Below, one piece after another: positions 54,760 through 64,000 of a stretch of DNA of 64,000 nucleotides. The notes beneath the pieces were generated by a model. The model made no database searches. It worked only from the letters and a program-made list of their open reading frames with translations, and was not told the DNA's origin. Source of the DNA: Flaccisagitta enflata. Taxonomy: Eukaryota; Chaetognatha; Sagittoidea; Aphragmophora. The stretch lies in assembly GCA_965153355.1 (NCBI GenBank), contig OZ231126.1, positions 74,400,001 through 74,464,000 on the forward strand, written 5' to 3'. The translations under genes were made by a program, and so were the position numbers. Position 1 is the stretch's first letter. Each line of letters begins with the position of its first letter.

Positions 54760-55830
54760 GTCATTTGACCTCCTTTCGGGGTTTCAAGGACTCAGAGGCG
54801 TGTTAAAGCCATTTTTCAGCCGTTTTTAGGGTCAAATGCCCATATTTTAAACAACAACGCCCTATTGTGAGGCCAGAATTGAGTGTATCTATTATGACTG
54901 CACCTTTCTGTAGATTTTTTGAGTGGCCCTACTCTTTTTCAAGCCTCTATGGTGTTTAAAAGTCATTTTTAAGCAGTTTTTAGGGTCAAATGCCCATTTT
55001 TTCGATGGCAACGCCCTATTTTGAGGCCAGAATCAAGTGTATCTATTCAGAATACACCTTCCTGTAAATTTTCAGATTGGCCCTACTCTTTTTCAAGCCT
55101 CAATGGTGTTTTAAAGCCATTTTTCAGCAGTTTTTAGGGTCAAATGCCCATATTTTCAATGACAACGATCTATAGTGAGGCCAGAATTGAGTGTATCTAT
55201 TGAGAATGCACCTTCCTGTAAATTTTCAGATTGGCCCTACTCTTTTTCAAGCCTATATGGTGTTATAAAGCCATTATAAAGCAGTTTTTAAGGTCAAATG
55301 TGCAATTTTTTAACAGCAATGCACTATTGTGAGGCCAGAAACGGGTGTATATATTCAGAATACACCTTCCTGTAGATTTTCAGTTTGGCCCTACTCTTTT
55401 TTTAAGCCTCAATGGTGTTTTGAAGCTATTTTTCAGCAGTTTTTAGGGTCAAATGCCCATATTTTCAACGACAACGCCCTATAGTGAGGCCAGCATTGAG
55501 TGTATCTATTCAGATTGCACCTGCCAGTAAATTTTCAGATTGGCCCGACTGTTTTTCATGCCTCCATGGCTTTTTAAAGCCTTTTTTAGCAGTTTTTAGG
55601 GTCAAATGCTCATTTTTTCAACGATATTTCCCTACAGTGTGGCCTGAAATTAGTGTATCAATTTAAAGTGTACTTCCCTGTGAATTTTCAGATTGACCGT
55701 TCTCCTTTTCAAGCCTATTTTCAGCAGTTTTTAGGGTCAAATGTCAATTTTTCAACTGCAACTCCCTGTTAAGTCGCCAATATTCATCAAGCTGTAAATT
55801 TTCAGATTGTTCTATTAATCTCGCTTTAAA
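54760..55830. repeat. Diverged satellite, about 154-bp unit, seven copies
   Basis: GTTTTTAGGGTCAAATG recurs at 54822, 54975, 55130, 55283 (variant), 55439, 55592 and 55728, that is every 153-156 bp with a shorter last unit. Each unit also has TGAGGCCAGAATTGAGTGTA and TTTTCAGATTGGCCCTACTC. The copies are 75-90% alike, so this array is older than the 71-bp one. Confidence 0.92.
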
Positions 55831-56160
55831 TAAGTGCATAATGCTCTGTTACACACATGCAGAATGCTCTGTTACACACGCCCTCCCACATAGGCGACTA
55901 CTTATTGGCCATATATCCAGCCTTGCTTTAACCTGAGAGTCGCGGAGGGGCGGGCTGGAGCAGAATAGCGAAAAAATGCTTACATTTTGTCTTGGTGACA
56001 TACCGAGAGAGGGAACAATGGAGGGACCGAGGCAGCGACTGACAGACAGACTGACACCGCAAGTTCTAGAGTCACTAACTAGCTAACGTTGGTAATCATA
56101 GCGATAAATAAAGAGCATTTGTGGATCATGGAATTAATGAGTTACAAAGCATACGAAGTA
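55831..56160. mobile_element. Degenerate family A fragment and flanks
   Basis: 55918-56078 has AGTCGCGGAGGGGCGGGCTG and a GACTGACAGACAGACTGACA tract, CCGCAAGTTCTAGAGTC, in the expected order but without a proper hairpin. A reversed piece (TATTGGCCATATATCCAGCC) precedes it. Confidence 0.45.
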
Positions 56161-56212
56161 TACAAAGCATACAAAGCATACAAAGCATACAAAGCATACA
56201 AAGCAGACGGAT
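56157..56212. repeat. 10-bp repeat ATACAAAGCA
   Basis: Five perfect decamers, with flanking variants. Confidence 0.9.
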
Positions 56213-56289
56213 ACATACAGACGTGTATCCTATTCTATCTGATAGACCGATAGACGGACATACAGTTGCAAGCACAGCGAAACAGAAAT

Positions 56290-56470
56290 ATTGTTGTTGT
56301 TTTTGTTGTTGCCTTTGTAATTTTTGTTGTCGTTCTAATTGTTGTTGAAATTGTTGAAATTGTTATTGTAATTGTTGTTGCAGTTGTTGTTGTACTTGTA
56401 GTCGTTGTGATTGTTGTGATCGTTGTTGTGATTGCTCTGGTTGTTGTTCTTTCCGTTGTTGTTCTTTCCG

Positions 56471-56541
<71 letters not shown>

Positions 56542-56788
56542 GCTGTCGTCGTTGTCGTCGCTGTCGTCATTGTCGTCGCTGTCGTCATCGTCATCGTCTT
56601 CGTCGTCGTCTTTGTTGTCGTTGCTGTCGTCGTCGTCGTCGTCGCTGTCGTCATCGTCATCGTCATTGTCGTCATCGTCATCGTCATTGTCGTCATCGTC
56701 ATCGTCGTCGTCGTTATTGTTATTGTTATTGTTGTTGGTATTGTTGGTATTGTTGTTGTTGTTGTTGTTGTTGTTGATTTTACTGGCG

Positions 56789-56883
<95 letters not shown>

Positions 56884-56985
56884 GATTTTACTGGCGTTGT
56901 TGTTGTCAGTTTTGTTGTTGTCGTTGTTGTTGATTTTACTGGCGTTGTTGTTGTCAGTGTTGTTGTTGTTTTTGTTGTTTTCTTT
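56290..56985. repeat. (GTT)n / (GTC)n triplet repeat with TTTTACTGGC interruptions
   Basis: GTT repeat, a GTC-rich middle (56545-56720) and pure GTT at 56788-56883. TTGATTTTACTGGCGTTG recurs three times at 56773, 56882 and 56928. All long frames (poly-Val, -Leu, -Asn, -Thr) are artefacts. Confidence 0.95.
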
Positions 56986-57116
56986 TTGGTGTACTTCTAT
57001 CATAGTTGTTGTAGTTATTATCAAGTTCATTGTTGTACGCTGTAATGCGAGTGAGCGCAGTGAGCGCAGTGAGCGATGCAAGCTAACAATCATAGCGAGC
57101 GACCGAGTAAACTGTT

Positions 57117-57319
57117 AACAAGGCTGGATACACCGCCAATATCAGTCGCGGATGGGTGGACAGAGGCGGATAAGCGAGTGTTCACACTTACCGACTCGAT
57201 CATCATGGTCCAATGGACAGACGGACGGATGGATGGATGGATGGATGGATGGACGGATGGACGGGCGGACGGACGGACAGACAGACAGAACCTCTCATAG
57301 TGGCTAGTCTGCGATTAGA
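57117..57319 (+). mobile_element. Family A element, decayed 3' hairpin
   Basis: AACAAGGCTGGATACACCGC, tag CAGTCGCGGATGGGTGGAC, box TTACCGACTCGATCATCATG, a long GGATGGATGGACGGACGG tract, CCTCTCATAG and a mismatched hairpin GGCTAGTCTGCGATTAG. Confidence 0.75.
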
Positions 57320-57394
57320 AACCCGATTGTCTGAGACTTGAAATACACCCAATAATTCTATGGGATTCACACGGCCCTGAAAATTGATTGACAG

Positions 57395-57680
57395 GCAGAC
57401 TTTCGGCCTGAGAGGGCAGATTTCAGCTCCGAGAGGTCGGATTTCAGGCCAGAGAGGGTAGATTTCAGGCTAGAGAGGGCCGATATCAGGCCTGGGGGCC
57501 AGATTTTGGGTCGGGAAGGGCAGATTTCAGTCTTGGGAAGACAGATTTCAGGTCCAAGGGGCCTGATGGGGGGGGGAATGGGGGGACAAACAAACGGACG
57601 AAAAGACGAACGAACAAACAAACGAAAGTCCCCCTGTGTTTTACAAGACTTTGTCTCCTTCGGGGCCACTGCCGAAACAG
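57395..57680. mobile_element. Half of a family B foldback
   Basis: Right arm only: GAACAAACAAACGAAAGTCC, CCCTGTGTTTTACAAGACTT, TGTCTCCTTCGGGGCCACTG, preceded by eight degenerate 21-bp GAGAGGGCAGATTTCAGGCC units. The left arm is replaced by unrelated sequence. Confidence 0.8.
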
Positions 57681-57691
57681 AGAAACGTACA

Positions 57692-57694
57692 TGA

Positions 57695-57766
<72 letters not shown>

Positions 57767-57870
57767 GTTGTTGTTGTTGTTGTTGTTGTTGCGGTTGTAG
57801 TTATAGACTTGTAGTCGTGATTGTTGTTGTTATTATTGTTGTTGTTGTGATTGCTTTGGTTGTTGTTGTT
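57692..57870. repeat. (GTT)n microsatellite
   Basis: Pure GTT to 57795, then interrupted. Confidence 0.96.
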
Positions 57871-57941
57871 TTAAAAAAAAACAGCGAAAATCATCGACAA
57901 ACATTGCGTGATGGGACAACTAAATTTTTTTATTTAAGCTT

Positions 57942-58182
57942 CTTAGGGCGTGTTTCTAGTGACGATCAAAAAAGCGTGTGTCCCTGTGAAATGCGTTCTC
58001 AGTGTGAACACATGTTCATGAATCTCCACTGTCCCACGAGGGAGTGAGTGAAGTGAGTGAGCGAGCGAGCGAAGCGAGTGCAACGAAGTGGAGCGCTGCG
58101 AAGCCAGTGAGCGGTGTGAGCGAAGCGACTGAGTGGCCCGTTAAAAACGCAATTGTTTGTGACTAGAAATGCGCCCTGAGTC
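57942..58182. mobile_element. About 240-bp MITE with internal GAGCGAAGCGAGTG repeats
   Basis: TTAGGGCGTGTTTCTAGTGA at the left is mirrored by GTGACTAGAAATGCGCCCTG at the right. Between them are GAGTGAGCGAGCGAGCGAAG-type repeats, similar to a short GAGTGAGCGCAGTGAGCG cluster at 57048-57075. No target duplication was defined. Confidence 0.65.
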
Positions 58183-58878
58183 AAAATTAAAGTTTTAATG
58201 TCTTTGTGTGATTGAACATTCTATCCTTAGACATAATGCTAAGGCGACGACTCAACGTAAGCTGTTTCTTCATTTTCTGGCCTCAAGGGAAAAAAATGTT
58301 TGCTAAAACGGGGAAGAAGTGAATTCTTAGTGGCAAAGGCACCAGTCATTTTCCCGCCAAAATCGGGAACTGATTTTTTCCGTTTTCATTTTTTTCAAAA
58401 CGCGTTGAGTTGCGAGCGAAAATGATTCCACCAGGCAACGACCACCGATATCCCGAATCTTAAAAACAGGCCAAAATTTTTACCAAATTTTACCGTTTCC
58501 ATTGAGAGCGCCAGAAACATGCGGGAGCGCAATTTGGTGCTTTTTTGTGGGATAGGGTGCCTTCCCAAACTTCGGCCCTTCTTAGGTGATGAACCATGTC
58601 ATTACCTTTCGTTTGGTACCCCGCATGAAACTTTTCTTGGAACACTGCCGTGATGGGCATGAAAACAAAATTCCTCATCGAGTGACAAAAGCAAATACCA
58701 AAAGTCATTTTCTGACTCAACGGACGCTCATATGGACATCGAACTGGCACTAAATGAAACATATTGGGATATGTGACCGACACTGGTGAAAATTTGAGTC
58801 CCAAATTCAAGCTGCGACTGTGGGAGCTTTTAATTTTTTTGAACGAATGTGAGTCGCGTGCAAATGACCATAAAGATC
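58183..58878. other. Intergenic stretch, no gene seen
   Basis: A minus-strand frame at 58490-58810 is open for over 100 codons but reveals no domain or splice structure. Confidence 0.4.
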
Positions 58879-58920
58879 TCTCTGTCTGTCTGTCTGTCTT
58901 TCTGTCTGTCTGTCTGTCTG

Positions 58921-59001
<81 letters not shown>
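58879..59001. repeat. (GTCT)n-(TC)n microsatellite
   Basis: CTGT tetranucleotides at 58879-58922, followed by about 78 bp of CT repeat. Confidence 0.96.
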
Positions 59002-59007
<6 letters not shown>

Positions 59008-59547
59008 AGTGGAAGACGAACTCTGTAAGTCTGATTCCAAAACTTGATCAATAGACGATGATCCTTACTAAACGTAAAAGCCTTTGATCCATTTGGTCAA
59101 CAACATCCTTCAATAACACTCTCCTTAATCTGACTTACGAAAGAGTTGTTTGTGTTACAAAATGCAGTCGCGGAGCAAGTCAAGGTTAAGCCTCAAGTTT
59201 GTTCATTCATCTTCACTCGCTGAGCCTGCGAGGCTAAATATATATACTTAGTCTGAAAGGACGGTCTAACGAGGCTAAATAATTCGCAGTTTTTACTGAA
59301 ATAGAAGCCCAATCGTTCCGTGGACTCTGGCGGAACAGTTGGGCAGGGGCAGTGCCACAAAAAATACCAAGGATCCATGACCAAAAAAAAGAGAGAAAAA
59401 AAACTACGGATGATCATAATTCAAGCATGTCACGGTTGGACGACTGGACGGACGGATGTACCGACCTACCATTGCAAAAAGTAGCGGAAAAATCTCAGTA
59501 ATCTCGAAAATGAGAAGAAAACTCAAGGGAACAAAATTGAAGAATGT

Positions 59548-59646
59548 TTTAAGTCGCATACAGGCGACTCTATAACCCGGTATGTCCGTCCGTCGGTCGG
59601 ATGGTCCCACTTTGCTTTTTCGGCGTTTATGGGCGGTTTTTGCCTC
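59548..59646 (-). mobile_element. 3' half of a family A element cut by a family C MITE
   Basis: TTTTAAGTCGCATACAGGCG with ACTCTATAACCC and GTCCGTCCGTCGGTCGG gives the 3' end reading leftward. The body stops at GGCGGTTTTTGCCTC, where family C begins. Sequence like the missing body (ATTACTTCTCCTGCC) resumes at 59963. Confidence 0.7.
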
Positions 59647-59962
59647 CCGGCCTGTATATAATTGAGTTTCCCCCCCCCCCTCCCGTGGAGGGGAGTTGGG
59701 GAAATCAAAGGGTTTGGAGATGGGGAAGGAAATCAGAGGGGGAAAAAAAAGAAAAAAAGGAAATTGGGGGAAAATATAATTTTTGGCAGTACCAAATCAT
59801 AGATACTGATTAGTAAAACACAATCTATTACTGTTTAAACCTTATCCACACTGTTTCGCTGCCTTATGGGGGAGAAAATCATATATTTTAAAACGCGACG
59901 CGATGCGGAAAAGCAAAGGCAGGGGGGAAAAATCAAAAGCGACTCAATTATATACACCCCTG
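59647..59962 (-). mobile_element. Family C MITE
   Basis: From CCGGCCTGTATATAATTGAG to CTCAATTATATACACCCCTG, 316 bp, opposite orientation to 61260-61582. The interior has the G-rich and AAATCAAAGGGTTTGGAG parts and the CGCGACGCG palindrome. Flanking 8-mers do not match, so the left junction has probably been altered. Confidence 0.85.
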
Positions 59963-60119
59963 ATTACTTCTCCTGCCTTTTTAAATTCTGCCCCGTCAAT
60001 ACCATCTCCACCAACATAAAGTACAGAAATGGGAGCGACGGGTAACCGTGACCAACAACCATCTTACGCTTTCAACACTTTTTTTTTCGTTCAATTTTTC
60101 CTTGTGGCCTAAGTTATGC

Positions 60120-60330
60120 AAGTTGAAAGAAAAAACTGCTTCTTTATGTTTTCTTAACTAGTTTTAAGTCCCAGACATGCGGCTCTTTGCATTGATGTGT
60201 CAGTCCATCCGTTCGTCCATCCTTCCGTTCGTTCCACCGTCGGTCTGTTTGTCCGGCACGTTTTATATATGATAGATAACGAGCGGTTTTTTGCATTACT
60301 GCCCCTGCCCAAATGTCCGCGAAATTTGGA
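60120..60330 (-). mobile_element. Degenerate family A element
   Basis: TTTTAAGTCCCAGACATGCG, GTCCATCCGTTCGTCCATCC and TTGCATTACTGCCCCTGCCC mark a leftward-oriented copy. The 5' end is not recognised. Confidence 0.55.
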
Positions 60331-60427
60331 ATGCAGCTCACGAACATTTCCACTTTCTGATCTTTATTCAGTCGTGTTTATATAAACGATAGTCCAAAAT
60401 AGAAAATGCGCCGTGTTTTTCTTACAG

Positions 60428-60631
60428 AATCAATCGGAAAAGATGCCTTCGAATGTTAAAAAGGATTCAAATGATGTTTTTTCTTCCATTCCCATCATTG
60501 ACTCAAATGATTCAAATGAGGATTCAAATGATCCAAATGATTGTTCTTCATCTATTCCCATCATTGATTTGGCGGAATTATTTTCTCGAGAACAGGGAAA
60601 ATGTTCACCAGAAATTCAATACGCCGAAAAG
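60428..60631 (+). CDS. Possible first coding exon of a 2-oxoglutarate/Fe(II) oxygenase (isopenicillin-N-synthase-like), partial
   Basis: An acceptor TTTTTCTTACAG precedes 60428. ATG at 60443 opens 63 codons to a donor AAG|GTATGG at 60632, phase 0. The product ends SSSIPIIDLAELFS and EIQYAEK. IP.IDL..LFS, followed about 15 residues later by an (A)EK helix, is how the N-terminal DIOX_N region of plant/bacterial-type 2OG oxygenases begins, and such genes also occur in some invertebrates. The preceding part is Asn/Asp/Ser-rich and repeats SSIPIID once before, from a local duplication of about 75 bp. The catalytic HxD...H core would be in later exons, none of which was found before the window ends. 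The intron holds two MITEs. An acceptor before the ATG implies a 5'-UTR exon to the left. Confidence 0.4.
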
Positions 60632-60674
60632 GTATGGAAATTGCGGTGAATATAGCACACTGTGCTTCTAAAAC

Positions 60675-61256
60675 AATTCTGAGTGAAAAGTCATAAAACT
60701 GTGGGTTTTTCTGCATTTTTGAGCAGTATTGGGATGTAAGAGCATGTAACTAGCAAAAACAAAATCATTCCCTGAGCGCTTTTTGAGTTATCCTCAAATT
60801 CAGAAAAAAATTGACCTAATTTCAATGCAGATTCTTCTGGGATGTGTTGACTAAATTTTTGATTCCATATTGTTAATCTATGCGAAATTCCCTTTCATTT
60901 GACAGGTCGCACTCTATACTTTTGCAAAGAATTAAAATTTTCATTTTTGGAGTCACCGTTACAAAAAAGAAACGGTGGCTCAAAATGTGAAAACCTGATT
61001 TCTATATAAAACCATATAGTGTGACCTATCAAATGAAAGGTAATTATATATAGAATAACAATATGGAATTAAAAAATGAGTCAATACAACTCACCAGAAT
61101 CTGCATTGAAATTGGTTCAATTTTTTTTCTATTTTGAAGATTACTCAAAAAGCGCTCGGGGAATGATTTCGTTTTTACTAGTTACATGCTCCTACACTTC
61201 AATTTAGCTCAAAAATGCAGAAAAACCCACAGTTATATGACTTTACACTGAGAATT
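60675..61256. mobile_element. 582-bp foldback element with about 250-bp arms
   Basis: AATTCTGAGTGAAAAGTCAT at the left mirrors ATGACTTTACACTGAGAATT at the right. Mirrored inside are GTGGGTTTTTCTGCATTTTT, GAGCGCTTTTTGAGTTATCC and CATTTGACAGGTCGCACTCT. Non-coding, AT-rich. Confidence 0.85.
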
Positions 61257-61259
61257 TTT

Positions 61260-61582
61260 CAGGGGTGTATATTCTTGAGTCGCTTTTGATTTTTTTCCCC
61301 CCCCTGCCTTTGATTTTCTTCCCCGCGACGCGTCGCGTCATGTTTTTATATCCATGATTTTCTTCCCCAAATAGCAATAAAACTATGTGGTTAAGGTTTA
61401 AATAGTGTTAAATTGTGTTTTACTAATTGAGTTCTATGATTTAGTACTGTAAAAAGTTATATTTTCCCCAAATTTCCTTTTTTTCTCTTTTTTTCCCCTT
61501 CCATTTCCTTCCCCATCTCCAGACCCTTTGATTTTCCCCCCCCCCACCGGGGGGGGGGAAAACTCAAGAATATACAGGCCTG
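61260..61582. mobile_element. Family C hAT-type MITE with 8-bp TSD
   Basis: 323 bp from CAGGGGTGTATATTCTTGAG to CTCAAGAATATACAGGCCTG, flanked by identical GAATTTTT (61252-61259 and 61583-61590). It sits at the very edge of the preceding foldback, whose last bases form part of the target duplication, so it landed after the foldback. Confidence 0.92.
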
Positions 61583-63024
61583 GAATTTTTTTAAAAGCAC
61601 AGTGAGCAATACAGCAATATTATAGCATGCAGGGCATTTCTACAACGACGCAATCTGCATATATCAAAACTTATTAACAAGGAGTTAGAATAAGTTTGAT
61701 AATTTGCATGTTTTTGAAGTATTATCAATTCCCATGTATTTTGCTGCATTAATTTAATGCGATGCGAATTCATCCATCGGATCATCGGATGATACAACGA
61801 ATTTGCATGTTTTTTTATGAGTTTTAGTATCATGTTCATCACGTTTATCATATTTAGTTATGCGATGCGCTGTCGTCCGTTGGATTCGTCTATTTGAAAA
61901 ATCACGGGATTGCCCAGGCGGCGATCGACTTCGCCTTCCAGGTTGGACATCAATGTATCAAAGTATCAATGTATCAATGACACTGTATCATGTATCAAAC
62001 ACGAATGTATGACAACTGAAACAATCTTCCTCACTTTACTTGAACTTCCGTTTTCATCTGTCGGTCTCTCTATGTCTCTGTATCTGTCTCTTTGTCTCTG
62101 TATCTATCTCTGTGTCTGTGTCTGCATCTGTTTCTGTCTTAGTTTAGGCGAGTGTCAAGAAACGGCCAGTGAGCAGGGGTCATTTTTTTAATGATTCAAA
62201 TTCAACAGAACCATACATCAGTGTATAGCTGATGAAGTAACATTCACAAATCCATAGAAGAGTTTTGTTAACTGAGGTCATTTTTCATCCAAATTAAGCC
62301 TATTTAGACAGATTTTGTACACAAAACAATACAAAATTAAGCATATTGTGGCAGAAAAATCATTATGAGAAAATTTTTTACCTAAATTATGTTTAAATGC
62401 AATAGTGTGAGGATGTTTCACGGGAAAAAATTGAAATTTCATGAATTGTCAAAAAATCTCTACAAGCACCTTTTTTGGTTGGTTTAGCAGCGCGGTAAAA
62501 AATTTTTTTGCCAAGCTCTTCTTCATACTAGTAATGTAGATACTCGTCAACAACTTATATGCAAAATTTCAGCCAAATCGGCAAACTCATTTAAAAGTTA
62601 TGCCACTTTTTCATTTTTTCATCTGGTAGGTTGGTTGGGCTGGTTGCGCTGGTTAGACTCATCTTCAGAATACTAAATTTTTTCTCCTAATCTCTCTTGG
62701 TAAAGTCTGTTTTCCTTCAAAAGATCATGGGTATAGCTCAAAGGGTTCAAGAGATGTGGACATTTTTGTAAATGGGACAAATTGTATTTTTTTCCTTCAA
62801 CGTCCGCAAAATTTTGACTTCCACAAAGATTTTATGTAAAATGTGTCATTTTCACACCATAGTGTCATATCTGAAGCGTTAGGTATGCGTTAGGAACAAA
62901 TTTGGGGGTGTTCGCGAATTGATACGCTCCCAGAAAATTTTTATTTCTCTGCTTAGAATCAACCCAATAACATGAAAATGGAGGGGAATGTCCCTCAAGT
63001 AGTTGTCCATCGAATGGCAAAAGA
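61583..63024. other. Intergenic or intronic AT-rich stretch, no exon recognised
   Basis: 61950-61990 has a short ATGTATCA repeat and 62060-62140 a TCTGTATCTGTCTC-type tract. A continuation of the oxygenase (a GFFY..NHG-like segment) was looked for and not seen. Confidence 0.5.
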
Positions 63025-63412
63025 AACAAGCCCAAGAGGGCAACAGTCGCGTGCGTCTGGAAATGACAGACAGAATGTTAAAAATGTCAGGAAATGTTAA
63101 AAAATGTTAAAAAATGTTAAAAAATGTTAGATAATGTTAAATGATGTTAAAAAATGTTAAAAAATGTTAAAAAATTTTTAAAAATGTTAAAAAATGTTAA
63201 AAAATGTAAAAAAGCCAAAAAAGTCAGAAAGTGTTAAAAAATGTTAAAGATTGTTAAAAATGCTAAAAAATGTGTAAAAATGTTAAAAAACGTCAAGAAA
63301 CGTTGAAAATTTAAAAATGTGACGGACCGACGGACCGACCAATAGACGGACCGACCTACCGACCTACCGACCGACACGGCAAGGTGTAGAGTCGCGTGCA
63401 CTCGACTAAAAA
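63025..63412 (+). mobile_element. Family A element carrying a 10-bp minisatellite
   Basis: Starts AACAAGCCCAAGAGGGCAAC (stem GCCC/GGGC), then tag AGTCGCGTGCGTC. The body has about 22 copies of ATGTTAAAAA. It ends GACGGACCGACGGACCGACC, CACGGCAAGGTGTAGAG, hairpin AGTCGCGTGCACTCGACT and AAAAA. The tag and second arm differ by one base. Confidence 0.87.
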
Positions 63413-63876
63413 TGCTTAATGTACAAGAAGAAGGAGGTTAAAGAAAGTAAATATCATAATGTTCAGTTTTGAGAGAAAAAAAGCAAAAAAAATCGAGGGG
63501 GGGAAAATTTGATTTTTATACCATTTTTTGATAACTTATCATTTGAGTAATGAGTTGATATTTTTTGTGAATGCTGTGGGATTGATAACGGTCAATGAAA
63601 ATCATAATATCATATGATAAGACATTTTTTTATTTGTTTTGCTAGCTATTTTCTACTGGAGACAGAATTGAGACAATCTGAAGCTTGGGCTAACCTATAT
63701 GGGTAGAAAGTCGGGCCCTCCAGCTTGCTGCGGAACCGTGACATTTACCTTTACGTCTCTGTCACTCTCTCCAATCTGTGTTTGTCTTTCACTCTCTATT
63801 TTTGTCTCTCTTTGTCCGTCCCTCATTTCGTCTCTTCGGCTTTGTCCGTTTGTCAGTCCATTTCAGACAAAAACAC
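63413..63876. other. Short AT-rich tail region, no gene seen
   Basis: No exon supported. 63755-63870 is a TCTGTCTCT-type pyrimidine tract. Confidence 0.5.
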
Positions 63877-63882
63877 ACTTAA

Positions 63883-63913
<31 letters not shown>

Positions 63914-63930
63914 CACACACGCACACACAC

Positions 63931-64000
<70 letters not shown>
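63877..64000. repeat. (CA)n microsatellite running off the window
   Basis: CA repeat with four CACG variants at 63900-63936, pure to the end. Confidence 0.97.

Noticed and set aside
56235-57118. Open frames of over 200 codons made of Val, Leu, Asn, Asp or Thr
   Set aside because: GTT/GTC triplet repeats have no stops in any frame, and no non-repeat protein text is attached.
58490-58810. 106-codon minus-strand frame
   Set aside because: No domain and no splice structure, and both neighbours are repeats.

Overview
The window looks like nuclear DNA of an animal, most likely a marine invertebrate. The clade cannot be fixed from this sequence. The coding evidence lies in short exons bounded by GT...AG introns, and the recognisable products are animal-type: the N-terminal blade of a Piezo mechanosensitive channel and a secreted H-type lectin. 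No operons, CRISPR arrays, rRNAs or tRNAs were recognised. The bulk is AT-leaning intergenic and intronic DNA packed with microsatellites, minisatellites, foldback repeats and small non-autonomous transposons. Most long open frames are translations of simple repeats and are not genes.

Layout, left to right. 1-1750 is purine-rich low-complexity DNA. 1753-3093 is a decayed hAT transposon with an 8-bp target duplication. 3274-4316 (-) is a long proline/serine-rich exon that may be the next part of the Piezo gene. 4317-15857 is repeat-filled. Seven phase-consistent Piezo exons run right to left from 23641 down to 15858, with repeat-laden introns and a long CAA repeat directly before the start codon. 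24000-36584 is intergenic and rich in mobile elements, including a 2.4-kb foldback with a CA-repeat centre. 36585-37634 (-) is a complete four-coding-exon H-type lectin gene with a probable 5'-UTR exon upstream. 37784-60427 holds transposon relics, a 71-bp tandem array (about 19 copies), a 154-bp satellite, several foldbacks and a 3.2-kb transposon with a 7-bp target duplication. 60428-60631 (+) looks like the first coding exon of a 2-oxoglutarate/Fe(II) oxygenase gene that would continue to the right. The window ends in a CA repeat.

The most unusual signal is a dispersed family of short elements, here called family A. Each begins AACAAG plus a tiny hairpin. Then come a 8-10 nt 'tag', a body often carrying its own minisatellite, a (GACC/GACG)n tract, a terminal hairpin and CTAAAAA. 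Between copies the tag and both arms of the 3' hairpin change together (GTCGCGTGC, GTCGCGGAC, GTTGCGGAC, GTCGCTGC, GGTGCGAC, GATGCGTCC), always keeping the pairing. This organisation resembles Helentron/DINE-like elements but the three-way covariation is striking. Other families are B (foldbacks ending GGGCAGC), C (about 324-bp hAT-type MITEs with 8-bp target duplications) and D (TA-flanked, pogo-like short elements).
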